DNA of 49,417 bases from Pseudonocardia sp. CNS-139 (GCA_001942415.1 MKJX01000193.1:1-49417), one strand, 5' to 3'; counted from the first letter of the stretch, positions 1-10,789 are shown. Notes: a model not told the origin generated them from the sequence alone. Numbers and translations: made by a program.

Positions 1-918
1 GCGCCGGCCCAGCTCGCCCGCGTCGGCCGGGACGACCGGCCGCGGCATCCCGGCGAGCCGCAGCGCGACGCGCGGCAGGAGCGGCCCGGCCGCCAGCGCG
101 AACGCGCACGCGCCCGCGGCCACCGCGGGGACGGGCGCGTCGAACCGCAGCACGACGAGCGCGGCGACGCCCACCGGCACCGCCGTGACCACGGACCCGA
201 CCAGCGCGGGCGCCACCACCCGGAGCACGACCTGGGCGACTGCGGCGGCCGTGCCCGCGGCCGCGGCGGCGAGCAGCAGCCGCGCCGGCCCGGACACGCC
301 CGGCAGCGCGGCCCAGCCCGCGGCCGCGGCGAGCGGCACCGCGGCGAGCGCCACCGTGTGCGCGGCGAGGCGGAGCCGGTCGTCGGGCGCGCGGGCCAGC
401 CGGGCCGTGGCGCCGATCGCCAGTGCCGCGGTCAGGCCGCCGACCAGCGCGGGGAGCGTGCCGCCCGGGCCGGTGACCAGCAGCGCGATGGCGCCGTCAC
501 GACCGCGAACACGCCCGGGCCGGTGACCAGCAGCGCGCTGGCGCCGTCACGACCGCGAACACGACGCCCGCGCGAAGCGGTGGCTCTCGCTGCCGCCCGC
601 GGTGGACGCCAGCGCGTCGACCGGGTCCTCGAAGACGGGCGGCGGGGGCGGCGGCGCGACCGGGGCGAGCCGCAGCAGCTCGCCGTCCGGGACGCCCAGC
701 TCGGCGAGCGTGGCGGCCGGCGGGAGCGGGCCGCCCGCCACCCCGGAGAGCCGCCACGGCTCCGGACGCGCCGTGAACACCGGCTCGCCCACCAGCTCCA
801 GCAGCATCGGCACCAGCTCCGCGACGGGCACGTCGGCGGGCAGCGACACGTCCACGGGCCGGCGCGGCGTCAGCACGGTGAGCCGGCAGAACCCGGCGTG
901 CGACAGGGCGGGGCGCAT
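1..918 (-). CDS. eccD: EccD, type VII secretion membrane protein (3' end beyond window)
   Basis: EccD is the multi-spanning membrane subunit of the ESX secretion pore. Seen: the reading frame starts at an ATG (complement 916-918) and gives a ubiquitin-like cytosolic domain of about 100 residues (MRPALSHAGF start, DVSLPADVPVAELVP). A Pro-rich linker and then Ala/Leu-rich hydrophobic segments follow down to base 1, ending near MPRPVVPADAGELGRR. Two single-base losses (near 575 and in the GCGCC at about 491-495 and its repeat) and a 50-bp tandem duplication break the frame; restoring one G at each gives RFARGVVFAVVTAAIALLV. The gene is divergent from eccC, as in ESX-4 loci. Family assignment is firm; ESX-4 subtype is inferred from neighbours. 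Confidence 0.85.
463..562. repeat. 50-bp direct tandem duplication inside eccD
   Basis: Two adjacent 50-bp copies (463-512 and 513-562) differ at one position, GCGCGATGG versus GCGCGCTGG. Fifty is not a multiple of three, so the duplication breaks the EccD frame. One copy is sufficient to restore a continuous EccD protein, so the extra copy is probably an unmerged contig overlap. Confidence 0.9.
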
Positions 919-1071
919 CGGGGTGACTCCCTCCGGAGGACGGGACGACTTCTCCGGAACGGCCCCGGCGGGCCCCGTCGGGTGCCTAGCATCGCAGCGG
1001 CCGGGCCGGTCGCGGGGCCGTTCGGGAGAACTCGGCCGCCGTGAGAAGGGCCGACGGGGGGAAGGCGGACG

Positions 1072-4000
1072 ATGGGCACGGTCGAGGTGGCGCGGCGGCG
1101 CCGGGTGCCGCCGCGGACGCCCGCAGGCGACCTGCCCGTCGAGCCGCCGCCGGAGCTGGAACGGCTGATCCCGCCGGGCGTGCTGGCCCGGCTGCTGCCG
1201 TTCGTCATGCTGCTGGGCTCGGTCGGGTTCATCGCGGTGATGGGCGTCGACAACCCGGCGTCGTGGCTCTTCGCGGCCACGTTCGCGCTCTCGACGATCG
1301 GCATGGCGGCCACCGGCAACGGGCGCGGCAACCGTTCGGCCGGCCTCGACGAGGACCGCCGCGACTACCTGCGCTACCTCGGCACGCTGCGCCGCCGGGT
1401 GCGGTCGATCGCGGACGAGCAGCGGGCCGCGCTGGAGCAGACGCACCCGGACCCGGCCGCGTGGCCGGGGGTGCTCGCCGCCGGCCGGCTGTGGGAGCGC
1501 GGCCCGGCCGACCCCGACTTCGGGCACCTGCGCGTCGGCCGCGGCGCGCAGCGGCTCGCCGCGCGGCTCGTCGCCCCGCAGACCGGCCCCGTCGAGGGCC
1601 TCGAACCCGTCACGGCGCTCGCGCTGCGCCGGTTCCTGCGCAGCCACGCGCTGGTCCCGGACCTGCCCGTCGTGCTCGCGCTGCGGGCGAGCGGCACCGT
1701 CTGGCTGGAGCCGGGGACGGCCGGGCTCGGCCCCGCGCGGGCGCTCGCGCGGGCCGCCGTCGTCCAGTACGCGCTGTGGCACAGCCCCGCCGACGCGCTG
1801 CTCGCCGTGGTCGCGCCGCCGCCGCTCGTGGCCGAGTGGGAGTGGGTGAAGTGGCTGCCGCACGCGGCCCACCCGCGCCGGCGCGACGCCGCGGGGCCGG
1901 TGCGGATGGTGACGTCCGACGCCGACGAGGTCCGCCGCTGGTGGGCGGCCGAGCTGGCGGGCGGGCGGCCGGACCGGCACGGGGGAGCCGCACCTGCTGG
2001 TGGTCGTCGACGGCGCAGCGGACGGGCCGGGCCGGCTGGGCCGGGGCCGCGGGCGCGACCGTGCTGCGGGTCGCGCGCCGCCGGGGCGGCGACCGGGCCC
2101 CGCGGTCGTGCGGCTGCGCGTCGAGCCCGGCCGGATCTCCCGCACCACGGGCGACGACCCGCCGGCCGCCATCGGCACCCCCGGACGCGCTGACGATCGC
2201 GGAGGCCCTCGCCGTCGCGCGCCGGCTCGCCCGCTACCGCCCGGCCGGCACGGGCGGCCAGGGCACGGCGCCGCGGCCCGTCGCCGGCCTGCCCGCGCTG
2301 CTCGCGCTCGGCGACGGCCCGGCCGGCATCGCGGCGCTGCGGGCGCGCTGGGCGGCCTCCGAACCGGACCGGTTGCGCGTCCCGATCGGGCTCGACGAAC
2401 GCGGCGGCCCCGTGGCGCTCGACCTCAAGGAGGCCGCGCACGGCGGCAGCGGCCCGCACGGGCTCTGCATCGGCGCCACCGGCTCCGGCAAGAGCGAGCT
2501 GCTGCGCACGCTCGTGCTCGGCCTCGCGGCGGCGCACCCGGCCGACGAGCTGAACCTCGTGCTCGTCGACTTCAAGGGCGGCGCCACGTTCCTCGGCCTC
2601 GCGGACCTCCCGCACGTCTCCGCCGTGATCACCAACCTGGCCGGCGAGCTGACGCTCGTCGACCGCATGGACGCCGCGCTGGACGGCGAGATCAACCGCC
2701 GCCAGGAGCTGCTGCGCGCGGCCGGCAACCTCGCCAACGTCACCGACTACGCGGCCGCCCGGCGGGCCGGTGCCGGGCTGCCGCCGCTGCCCGCGCTGCT
2801 CGTCGTCGTGGACGAGTTCTCCGAGCTGCTCGCGCAGCGTCCCGAGCTGGTGGACCTCTTCGGCAAGATCGGCCGGCTCGGCCGCTCGCTCGGGATGCAT
2901 CTGCTACTCGCCTCGCAGCGGCTGGACGAGGGGCGGCTGCGCGGGCTGGAGTCGCACCTGTCGTACCGGATCGCGCTGCGCACGTTCTCGGCGAGCGAGT
3001 CCCGGGCCGTGCTCGGCGTGCCCGACGCCCACCACCTGCCCGCGGTGCCCGGGTCGGCGTTCCTCGCGACCGGCACCGACGAGCTGGTGCGGTTCCGCGC
3101 CGCGTACGTCTCGGGGCCCGCGGGCACGGCCACCGCGCCGGACCGGCCGGGCCCGCGCCGGCACGCCCTGCCGTTCCTCGCCACACCCGTGCTGGACACC
3201 GCGCCGGAGACGCCCCGCCGGCCCGTCGACGACGACGGGCCCACCGTGCTCGACACCGTGATCGCGGCGATGGCCGGGCCGGGCCCGCGCGCGCACCGCG
3301 TCTGGCTGCCGCCGCTGGACGTCCCGCCCCCGCTCGACGAGGTGGCCGAGCGCGAGGGCCTGCTGCGGGTGGTTGTCGGGCTCGTCGACCGGCCGCACGA
3401 GCAGCGCAGGCTGCCGCTCGTCGTCGACCTCGCGGGCGCGGCCGGCAACCTGGCCGTCGCGGGCGCGCCGCGCACGGGCAAGTCGACGGCGCTCGCGACC
3501 ACCGTGCTCGCCCTCGCGCGCACCCACACCCCCGCCGAGCTGGGCGTTCACGTGCTCGACTTCGGCGGCGGCACGCTCGGGCCGCTCGCCGGGCTGCCGC
3601 ACGTCGGCACCGTCGCCGACCGCCAGCAGCCCGACCTCGTCCGCCGGGTCGTCGCCGAGGTGACCGCCGCGCTGGCCCGGCGCGAGCGGCTCTTCCGGGA
3701 CGCCGGGATCGCGTCCGTCGACGACTTCCGCGCACAGCGCGCCGCCGGCCGGCACCCCGGCGAGCCGAGCACCGACCTGCTGCTCGTCGTCGACGGGTAC
3801 CTCACCCTGCGCACCGAGTTCGACGACCTGGAGGACCGGCTCGTCGCGCTGGCCGCGCAGGGCCTCGCGTACGGGCTGCACGTCGCGGTGTCGGCGGGGC
3901 GGTGGAGCGAGCTGCGGCCCGCGGTCCGGGACGTGCTCGGCTCACGGATCGAGCTGCGGCTCGGCGACCCGTCGGAGTCGGAGGTGGACCGCCGCCGCGC

Positions 4001-4904
4001 CGCCGCCGTGCCCGCGCGGCCCGGGCACGCGCTCACGCCCCACGGCGCGGCCGTGATCGCCACGCCCGACGTCCCGGCGCTGGTCACGGAGATCGCGGCC
4101 CGCCACCCGGGCGGCGGCCTCGCGCCCGTCCGGCTGCTTCCGGAGCGCATCGAGCCGGCCGCGCTGCCCGCCGAGCCGGCCGCGGGCGGGCTCCCGATCG
4201 GCGTGGACGAGGACCGGCTCGGCCGCGTCGAGCTCGACTTCGACGCCCACCCCTACCTGCTCTGCTTCGCCGACGCCGAGAGCGGCAAGACCAACCTGCT
4301 GCGGCTCGTCGCGGCGGGGGTCGTCGAGCGGTACTCGCCCGAGCAGGCGCGGCTCGTCCTCGTCGACCATCGGCGCACGCTGCTCGGCGCCGTCCCGGCC
4401 GGCCACCTGATCGGCTACGCCAGCACCGCCGAGGCGTCCGCCGCCGCGGCCGAGGAGGTCGCCGCGTCGCTGCGCCGCCGGCTGCCCGGACCCGACGTCA
4501 CCCCACGTGAGCTGCGCGAACGCAGCTGGTGGAGCGGTCCGGACGTGTTCGTGCTCGTCGACGACTACGACCTCGTGGCCCCCGGTGGCGCCACCCCCAA
4601 CCCGCTCCTGCCGCTCGCCGAGCTCCTCCCGCACGCCAAGGACGTCGGGCTGCGGATCGTGGTCGCGCGCCGCAGCGGCGGCGCCGGCCGGGCGCTGTTC
4701 GACCCGCTCGTCGCGAAGCTGCGCGACCTCGCCGCGCCCGGCCTCGTCATGAACGGCGACCCCGACGAGGGCGCGCTGCTCGGCGCCGTGAAGCCGCGGC
4801 CGGAACCGCCCGGGCGCGGCACGCTCGTCGACCGGCGGCGCGGCAACCGGCGCGTCCAGCTCGCATGGCTGGAGCCGCCCGGGGACGAGCCGGACGGCGC
4901 GTGA
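1072..4904 (+). CDS. eccC: EccC, FtsK/SpoIIIE-type ATPase of type VII secretion
   Basis: EccC is the motor ATPase that recognises WXG100 substrates and drives ESX export. Seen: an ATG after a GGAAGG site, two N-terminal membrane segments at roughly residues 43-85, then three ATPase domains. The first carries Walker A GATGSGKSE (2472-2498) and Walker B LLVVVDEFSE near 2797. The second has GAPRTGKST near 3462. The third has ADAESGKT near 4270. The total of about 1,278 residues fits a fused three-domain EccC. The frame changes four times between about 1,980 and 2,190, so that stretch of protein is uncertain. The stop overlaps the GTG of the next gene by 4 bp. Confidence 0.92.
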
Positions 4905-6829
4905 ACCCCGTCCGCGTGGCGGTCGAGGCCGGGACCGACGCGGTCCGGGTCGCGGCCGTCGGGACGGACGGGGAGCCGTGGCCGGTCGCGCGGCTCCCGC
5001 CCGGCGGCGAGGTGGGGGACGCGTTGGCCGACCTCGTCGGGCCCGAGCCCGTCGAGGTGGTGGTCGTCCACCCGGTGGCGCGCCGCCGCCGGGGTGGGCG
5101 CGGACCGTGCCGGCCGACCTCGTCGGGCCCGAGCCCGTCGAGGTGGTGGTCGTCCACCCGGTGGGCGCGCCGCCGCCGGGGTGGGCGCGGACCGTGCCGG
5201 CCGCGGTCGCGGCCGCCGCGCACCTGCTGGCGGAGGAGCCGGTCGTGCTGGACGTCGGAGCCTCGGGGGCGGAGGCGGTCCGGCTCGGCCCGGACGGGTC
5301 CGTCCGCGCCCGGGCGACCGCGGACGTGGGCGGGCGGGCCCTGGACGCGCTCGTGGCGGCCCGGTTCCGGGTCGCGGACGCGCGGCGGGTGCGTGAGGCG
5401 CTCTCCCTCCTGCCGTCCGCGGGCGGCGTCGGCGCGGCGGACCTGCAGGAACTGCTCCGGCCCGCGCTGGCGCCCGCGGTCGCCGCCGTCGAGGCCGTGC
5501 GCGCCGGGCCGGGGCCGGTGCTGCTCACGGGCGGGGTCGCGCGCACCCCGCTGCTCGCCGAGCTGCTCGACGCGGCCGGGGTGGTGGACGTGACGGTGGC
5601 GCCGCGGCCGGAGCTCGCGGCGGTGCTCGGCGCGGTGATGCTGCCGGACGGGTGGTGGGAGGAGCCGGACGTCTCGCCGGAGCGCTCGGCGCTGCGAGGT
5701 GGGCGGCGCGGAGGTGCTGCGCTGCGGGGGTCGGCGCGCGCTGAGCTGAGAGACCGAGGGGAGCTGCCTCCGCCCCGGTGCTCGGGAAGCGCTGCCGCCC
5801 GAGAGCCGGAGGTCCGGCCTGCCGGGCGGCGGTCGGGGTCTCCGGCGGCGCTCGCGCCGTCGGGAGGGCCGTCGGGAGGGCCGCCGGGAGGGCCGCCGGC
5901 CGGTGCCGGGTTCGCGGTGCTCGGCACGCCCGATCGGCCTCCGGGGGCAGATGTGCCGCCCCGGCTCCGCCGGCCCGGACTTGCCGCGACGCTCGGTGTG
6001 CTCGGTCGGCTGCCGGTCGCGCGGTCGGCAGATGTCGGTCCGGCCGCGCCGGACGCCGCCCGTCTCCCGGATGCCGCCGCGCCCGGATGCGGCGGCGTGC
6101 CATGGCCGTCGGGGCGTGCCGTGGATGCCTCGCTGCCCGCCGAGCCGGACAGGGTGGCGATGCCTGCGAGCGCCAGGTCCGGGGCCTGGTGGTCCCGACC
6201 TGCCGCGACGCTCGGCGCGGCCGCTCGGCCGGCGGAGCCGCAGGTCGCCGAGGACGCCGACCCCGAGCCGCGCCGCCGGCTGGGTGACCCACCCCGGCGG
6301 CGGCCGTGGCGGGTGGCCGCGGTCGTCGCGGTGCTGCTCGCCGGGGGGCTGGTCGTCGCCGGTCCGCTGCTGGAACCCCGGGCGCCGCGGCGGGTGTGCT
6401 CGTCCAGTACGGCTACCGCCTCGACCTGCCCGAGGGGTGGGAGCACACCGGCGGCCTCCCCGAGCGACGGCGCGTGCTGCTCACGCCCGCGTCCGCGCCG
6501 GACGGGAGCGATCTCATCGCCGTCGAGCACAGCCCGCTCGGCTACGACGCGGACGCCGAGCCCGCACGGGCGCGGGCCGAGCTGCACGCGGAGCTCGCCG
6601 CGGCCGTGGCCGCCGGCTCGCCGCTCTCCGGCTACGACCCGGCGCCCGGCTGGGCGGGCGGCCCGGCGTCGCGTACCGGCAGGACGAGCCGGGCGGCACG
6701 GTCGTCGAGTGGTTCGTCGTGCTCGACGGGAACGCGCAGCTCAGCGTCGGGTGCCGGCACACGCGCGCGAACGCCGCCGCGGTGCGCGCGGCCTGCGGAC
6801 GGGTCGCGGCGTCGGTCGGGAGGGCCTGA
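4901..6829 (+). CDS. Type VII secretion-associated protein, Rv3446c family
   Basis: This family sits between eccC and the WXG100 genes of ESX-4; its biochemical role is not settled. Seen: a GTG start overlapping the eccC stop, and an N-terminal region of about 260 residues with an actin/Hsp70-like feel (VVLDVGASGAEAVRL, VLLTGGVARTPLLAELL). Next comes a very long Pro/Gly/Arg/Ala-rich linker from about 5,690 to 6,290. One membrane helix (VAAVVAVLLAGGLVVAGPLL) lies near 6,312-6,372. An extracytoplasmic domain follows (YGYRLDLPEGWEHTGG up to SVGCRHTRANAAAVRAACG). The frame breaks at about 5,085, 6,400 and 6,660; the first break lies in an 86/87-bp tandem duplication. The linker is unusually long for the family, in my recollection. 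Confidence 0.8.
5027..5199. repeat. 86/87-bp tandem duplication in the Rv3446c-family gene
   Basis: The stretch beginning GCCGACCTCGTCGGGCCCGA occurs at 5027 and again at 5113. The first copy reads CCCGGTGGCGC and the second CCCGGTGGGCGC, so the true unit would be 87 bp (29 codons) and the first copy has lost one G. Either a real in-frame duplication with a base error or two unmerged versions of one contig end. Confidence 0.9.
5856..5891 (+). repeat. 12-bp tandem repeat (3 copies) encoding a Gly/Pro/Ser linker
   Basis: Three consecutive 12-bp units of the type GCCGTCGGGAGG or GCCGCCGGGAGG give the peptide pattern PSGGPSGGPPGG in the cytosolic linker of the Rv3446c-family protein. The unit keeps the reading frame, as expected for a coding microsatellite in a disordered segment. 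Confidence 0.75.
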
Positions 6830-6830
6830 C

Positions 6831-6848
6831 CGTTCACAGCTGTGAACG
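6831..6848. promoter_or_regulatory. 18-bp perfect palindrome, candidate operator before the WXG100 genes
   Basis: CGTTCACAGCTGTGAACG is a perfect inverted repeat that starts one base after the preceding stop codon. It lies 77 bp before the first WXG100 start. It is clearly less GC-rich than its surroundings and has no loop, which suits a dimeric DNA-binding protein better than a terminator. No regulator can be named from sequence alone. Confidence 0.5.
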
Positions 6849-6925
6849 ATTTTCGCCGTTCGGCCCCGCGGCCGGCGCCCGGCTGCGACGGTGACGGCCC
6901 AGACACCGGAAGAGGGGTGATCGGA

Positions 6926-7237
6926 ATGGCCGAGGGGTTCGGCACGTCCGTCGAGGAGATGGACCGGGCGGGGCGGCACGTGCTCGGGGTGAACGACGCG
7001 GTGCAGGCCGACCTGGCCACGCTGCGGGCCCGGCTCCAGCCGCTGACCGGGGAGTGGCGCGGCGAGGCGGCCACCGCGTTCGGCGGGCTGATGGCGCGGT
7101 GGGACGCCGAGGCCCGCACGCTCAACGAGGCGCTGCGCGCGATCGGCGAGTCCATCAAGGGCTCGGGCGCCGGCTACCAGGCCGCCGAGCAGCAGCACAC
7201 CGGCGACATGTCCGCGATCCGCGCGGCGCTGGGCTGA
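6926..7237 (+). CDS. esxU: WXG100 family protein (EsxU-like)
   Basis: Small helical-hairpin substrate of type VII secretion, expected to pair with the product of the next gene and be exported by EccC/EccD. Seen: 103 residues with the turn motif W44-R-G (GEWRGEAATAF) midway between two predicted helices, and no signal peptide. The ATG at 6926 follows AGAGGGG at a normal distance; an upstream in-frame ATG at 6842 would cover the palindrome and is less likely. The name EsxU rests on position after the Rv3446c-family gene and before the second WXG gene and rplM. Confidence 0.85.
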   Translation: MAEGFGTSVEEMDRAGRHVLGVNDAVQADLATLRARLQPLTGEWRGEAATAFGGLMARWDAEARTLNEALRAIGESIKGSGAGYQAAEQQHTGDMSAIRAALG

Positions 7238-7245
7238 GGCGCGCC

Positions 7246-7533
7246 GTGGCCGAGATCAAGGTGGTGTTCGGCGCGCTGGAGGCGGCGCAGGCCGACGTCG
7301 CGAGCACGGCGAGCCGCATCGCCGGCCGGCTCGCCGACCTGGAGCGGTTCGTCGCCCCGCTGGCTGCGACGTGGGAGGGTGAGGCGGCCGCGCAGTACCA
7401 GGTCCGGCAGCGCCAGTGGGACACGGCGGCGGCGGACCTGGCGGCCGTGCTGAGCCAGATCGGGGTGGCGCTCGGGGATGCCGGTGCGCGCTACCGGCAG
7501 ACGGAGAAGGAGAACGCGTCTCGCTGGGGCTGA
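7246..7533 (+). CDS. esxT: WXG100 family protein (EsxT-like)
   Basis: Second partner of the WXG100 pair. Seen: 95 residues starting at GTG 7246, only 8 bp after the previous stop. The turn motif is W43-E-G (ATWEGEAAAQY), and the C-terminal helix ends in QTEKENASRWG. The order WXG100, WXG100, rplM is the ESX-4 signature. An earlier in-frame ATG inside the preceding gene exists but is unlikely because family members are about 95-100 residues long. Confidence 0.85.
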   Translation: MAEIKVVFGALEAAQADVASTASRIAGRLADLERFVAPLAATWEGEAAAQYQVRQRQWDTAAADLAAVLSQIGVALGDAGARYRQTEKENASRWG

Positions 7534-7575
7534 GACGGCACCCTGACGAGGGCCGCCGCGGGGACGGGGGGCGTT

Positions 7576-7605
7576 TTGACCCTCGTTCTCGGCGGCGGGT
7601 ACCCT
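7576..7605 (+). promoter_or_regulatory. Predicted housekeeping-sigma promoter for rplM-rpsI
   Basis: TTGACC (7576-7581), an 18-base spacer and TACCCT (7600-7605) form a good -35/-10 pair about 150 bp before rplM. The transcript would carry a leader of roughly 140 nt. The assignment is by consensus only. Confidence 0.6.
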
Positions 7606-7753
7606 CGTACTTCGATGTGCGGCGGGTGGACACCCGCGGTCGTGGACACCTGCGGCCCGCACGGCCCGGCCCATGGGTCCGGCGCCCCAGCATGCCGCAC
7701 TCGCGCAACAGAGGAAGCTCCCGACGAGCACACGACAGCGACGAGGTAGGCCC

Positions 7754-8197
7754 GTGCCCACGTACAGCCCGAAGCCCGGCGAGATCACCCACGCCTGGCA
7801 CGTGATCGACGCCACGGACGTGGTGCTCGGCCGCCTCGCCACGCACGCCGCCACCCTGCTGCGCGGCAAGCACAAGCCGACCTACGCGCCGCACATGGAC
7901 ACGGGCGACTTCGTCGTCATCGTCAACGCCGAGAAGATCGCCGTCTCCGGCAACAAGCGGGACAACAAGTTCGTGTACCGCCACAGCGGCTACCCGGGCG
8001 GCCTCCGCCAGCGCACGGTCGGCGAGATGATCGAGAAGCACCCGGACCGGCTCGTCGAGAAGGCCGTCAAGGGCATGCTTCCGAAGAACCGCCTCGGCCG
8101 GGCGATGGGCAAGAAGCTCAAGGTCTACGCCGGCCCCGAGCACCCGCACGCCGCGCAGAAGCCGGTGGAGTTCGAGATCACCCAGGTCGCGCAGTGA
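7754..8197 (+). CDS. rplM: 50S ribosomal protein L13
   Basis: Structural protein of the large ribosomal subunit that binds 23S rRNA. Seen: 147 residues, the usual length, with family signatures [34 protein letters not shown] and [12 protein letters not shown]. The GTG start at 7754 follows a GAGGTAGG site. Frame is intact. It forms the standard L13-S9 pair with rpsI and is preceded by a good vegetative promoter. Confidence 0.97.
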   Translation: MPTYSPKPGEITHAWHVIDATDVVLGRLATHAATLLRGKHKPTYAPHMDTGDFVVIVNAEKIAVSGNKRDNKFVYRHSGYPGGLRQRTVGEMIEKHPDRLVEKAVKGMLPKNRLGRAMGKKLKVYAGPEHPHAAQKPVEFEITQVAQ

Positions 8198-8235
8198 CCG
8201 AGCCCGACGCGACCTATTCGGAAGAGGGACAGCCC

Positions 8236-8760
<525 letters not shown>

Positions 8761-8768
8761 CACCGCAC

Positions 8769-10103
8769 GTGCGTCGTCTGTTCGGAACCGACGGCGTACG
8801 CGGACTGGCCAACGGCGACCTCCTCACTCCGGAGCTCGCGCTCGCGCTGTCCGCGTCGGCCGCTCGGGTGCTCGTTGAACGGGACCGGTCGCGCCGTCCC
8901 GTCGCCGTCGTGGGCCGTGACCCGCGCGCGAGCGGCGAGATGCTGGAGGCGGCCGTCGTCGCCGGGCTGGCGTCGGCCGGTGCCGACGCCGTCCGGGCCG
9001 GGGTGCTGCCCACCCCGGCCGTCGCGTTCCTGGTCGGGGACCTCGACGCCGACCTCGGCGTGATGATCTCGGCGTCGCACAACCCGATGCCCGACAACGG
9101 CATCAAGCTCTTCGCCGCCGGTGGCCACAAGCTGCCGGACGCCGTCGAGAGCGCCGTCGAGAACGGCATCGACGCAGGTGGGACCCGTCCGACGGGCTCC
9201 GCGATCGGCCGCGTCCGGGACGTCCCCGACGCGGCCGAGCGCTATCTGGAGCACCTGCTCGCCGCCACGCCGGGCACGCTCGCCGGGCTGCGGGTGGTCG
9301 TCGACTGCGCGCACGGCGCCGCGTCCGCCGTCGCCCCGGAGGTCTACCGGCGGGCCGGCGCGACGTCGTCGGGCTGCACGCCGCGCCGGACGGGCTCAAC
9401 ATCAACGACGGCGTCGGCTCGACGCACCTCGGGGCGCTGCAGGAGGCGGTCCGCGCGGCCGGTGCCGATCTCGGCATCGCGCACGACGCGACGCCGACCG
9501 CTGCCTCGCCGTCGACGCCACCGGCGCGGAGGTGGACGGCGACCAGATCATGGCCGTGCTCGCCGTCGCGCTGCGCGAGTCGGGCGAGCTGGCCGGCGAC
9601 ACGCTCGTCGCCACCGTCATGAGCAACCTCGGCCTGCACCTCGCGATGCAGGAGGCCGGCATCGCGGTGCGGACCACCCAGGTCGGCGACCGCTACGTGC
9701 TGGAGGAGCTGCGGGCCGGCGGGTTCACGCTGGGCGGCGAGCAGTCCGGGCACGTCGTGCTGCCGCAGCACGCCACCACGGGCGACGGGCTGCTCACCGC
9801 GCTGCGGCTGATGGCCCGGATGTCCGCCACCGGCCGGTCGCTGGCCGAGCTGGCGTCGATCGTCACCCCGCTGCCGCAGGTGCTGGAAAACGTGAAGGTG
9901 GCCGACAAGGCGGCCGTCGCCGGGTCCGCCGCGGTGCGGCACGCGGTCGAGGAGGCCGAGGTCGAGCTGGGCGGTTCGGGCCGGGTGCTGCTGCGCCCGT
10001 CCGGCACCGAGCAGCTCGTCCGGGTGATGGTCGAGGCGCCGACGGCCGAGCAGGCCAAGCCACCGCCGTCCGGCTGGCGGAGATCGTCGCCTCGGCGAGC
10101 TGA
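8769..10103 (+). CDS. glmM: Phosphoglucosamine mutase
   Basis: Converts glucosamine-6-phosphate to glucosamine-1-phosphate for UDP-GlcNAc and peptidoglycan synthesis. Seen: [12 protein letters not shown] start, catalytic phosphoserine loop [12 protein letters not shown], sugar-binding GGEQSG and C-terminal phosphate loop [14 protein letters not shown]. The family metal-binding segment DGDADR is damaged by a frame break near 9,485, leaving ADRCLAVD. Further breaks lie near 9,360 and 10,058. The three restored pieces form one normal-length GlmM of about 445 residues. As this gene is normally essential, I treat the breaks as sequence errors. Confidence 0.93.
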   Translation: MRRLFGTDGVRGLANGDLLTPELALALSASAARVLVERDRSRRPVAVVGRDPRASGEMLEAAVVAGLASAGADAVRAGVLPTPAVAFLVGDLDADLGVMISASHNPMPDNGIKLFAAGGHKLPDAVESAVENGIDAGGTRPTGSAIGRVRDVPDAAERYLEHLLAATPGTLAGLRVVVDCAHGAASAVAPEVYRRAGATSSGCTPRRTGSTSTTASARRTSGRCRRRSARPVPISASRTTRRRPLPRRRRHRRGGGRRPDHGRARRRAARVGRAGRRHARRHRHEQPRPAPRDAGGRHRGADHPGRRPLRAGGAAGRRVHAGRRAVRARRAAAARHHGRRAAHRAAADGPDVRHRPVAGRAGVDRHPAAAGAGKREGGRQGGRRRVRRGAARGRGGRGRAGRFGPGAAAPVRHRAARPGDGRGADGRAGQATAVRLAEIVASAS

Positions 10104-10155
10104 ACTTCCTCCGTTCGCCCGCGCGGCGCGCCGGGCCTGCCGCACCATCCCGGTC

Positions 10156-10410
10156 ATGCCGTCCGATCTGCATCTCGACCCCGCCCGGCTCGCCGCGCAC
10201 GCGCGCACCGCGGCCGGGCTCGCCGACGACCTGTGCGCGGCGTTGCGCGGCCGCCCGGACGCCGACGACAGCCCGGTCCCGGCCGCCGTCCAGCGGGCCG
10301 CCGGCGAGCTGACGGCGCTGGCCGCGGCACTGGCCGGCGCCGCGGCCGCGTACGAGCGGGCCGACCGCGACCTCGCCCGGGACCTCGGCCGGGTGGCCGA
10401 TGCCCGCTGA
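10156..10410 (+). CDS. EspC/WXG-like small helical protein
   Basis: 84 residues, Ala-rich and all-helical in appearance: [20 protein letters not shown], a short linker, then [19 protein letters not shown] ending in [17 protein letters not shown]. Ala/Leu heptads, a mid-protein Pro and a closing Y..AD..LA pattern resemble the EspC-type family linked to ESX secretion. A small ESX-like gene occupies the same place after glmM in mycobacteria, in my recollection. No WXG motif is present, so export is inference. It overlaps the next gene by 11 bp, which suggests co-translation. Confidence 0.6.
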   Translation: MPSDLHLDPARLAAHARTAAGLADDLCAALRGRPDADDSPVPAAVQRAAGELTALAAALAGAAAAYERADRDLARDLGRVADAR

Positions 10411-10732
10411 GGACCCCGACCCCGAGACCGATGACCGGGCCGACTGGTGGGCCCGGCTCGCCACCGCCCTGGACGACGCCGGCCGCCGGGTCGGGCGGCT
10501 CGCCGAGCAGCTGGGGTTCGACTGGCCCGACCCCACCGGGCGCGAGTGGGCCGAGCGCACGGCATGCGTCCGCGCGGAGCTGGGCCGGGAGGCCGCCACG
10601 GCGGCCGAGATGGGCACCGGCAGGCCCGACCCGCTTCCGGACCGGCGGGGGGTGCGGCTGGGCGGGACCGACGCCGCCCGCGTCGACGACCACCGCGGCG
10701 TCCGGATCGCGGAGCTGGAGCCGCCGCGCTAG
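10400..10732 (+). CDS. Conserved hypothetical protein, partner of the EspC-like protein
   Basis: 110 residues, acidic at the N terminus ([20 protein letters not shown]), with an amphipathic first half ([21 protein letters not shown]) and an Arg/Asp-rich tail ending ELEPPR. No recognisable domain, signal peptide or membrane segment. The ATG lies inside the end of the previous gene. Two-gene arrangements of this kind often encode a small ESX substrate and a partner, but no function can be assigned from sequence. A strong hairpin follows 9 bp after the stop. Confidence 0.6.
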   Translation: MPAEDPDPETDDRADWWARLATALDDAGRRVGRLAEQLGFDWPDPTGREWAERTACVRAELGREAATAAEMGTGRPDPLPDRRGVRLGGTDAARVDDHRGVRIAELEPPR

Positions 10733-10740
10733 CCGCAATA

Positions 10741-10789
10741 TGGCTCCACAACGCAGTTCTGGGCGGCTCCAGACTGCGTTGTGGAGCCA
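10741..10789. terminator. Strong hairpin between convergent genes
   Basis: Arms TGGCTCCACAACGCAGT (10741-10757) and ACTGCGTTGTGGAGCCA (10773-10789) are perfect complements. The loop itself pairs TCTGG with CCAGA, giving an almost continuous 22-bp stem with one bulged T and a 6-nt loop. It lies between a plus-strand stop (10732) and a minus-strand stop (10819), so it can serve both directions. It lacks a T-tract. Flanks CCGCAATA and CAATGCGG extend the symmetry imperfectly. Confidence 0.7.

Noticed and set aside
3942..6587. Very long minus-strand open frame antisense to eccC and the Rv3446c-family gene
   Set aside because: Arg/Pro/Ala/Gly composition from GC-biased third positions; no ribosome site or family motif. 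The plus-strand proteins are clear.
8769..10103. glmM as a genuine pseudogene
   Set aside because: All domains are present and the breaks fit base-loss errors seen across the window; the gene is normally essential.
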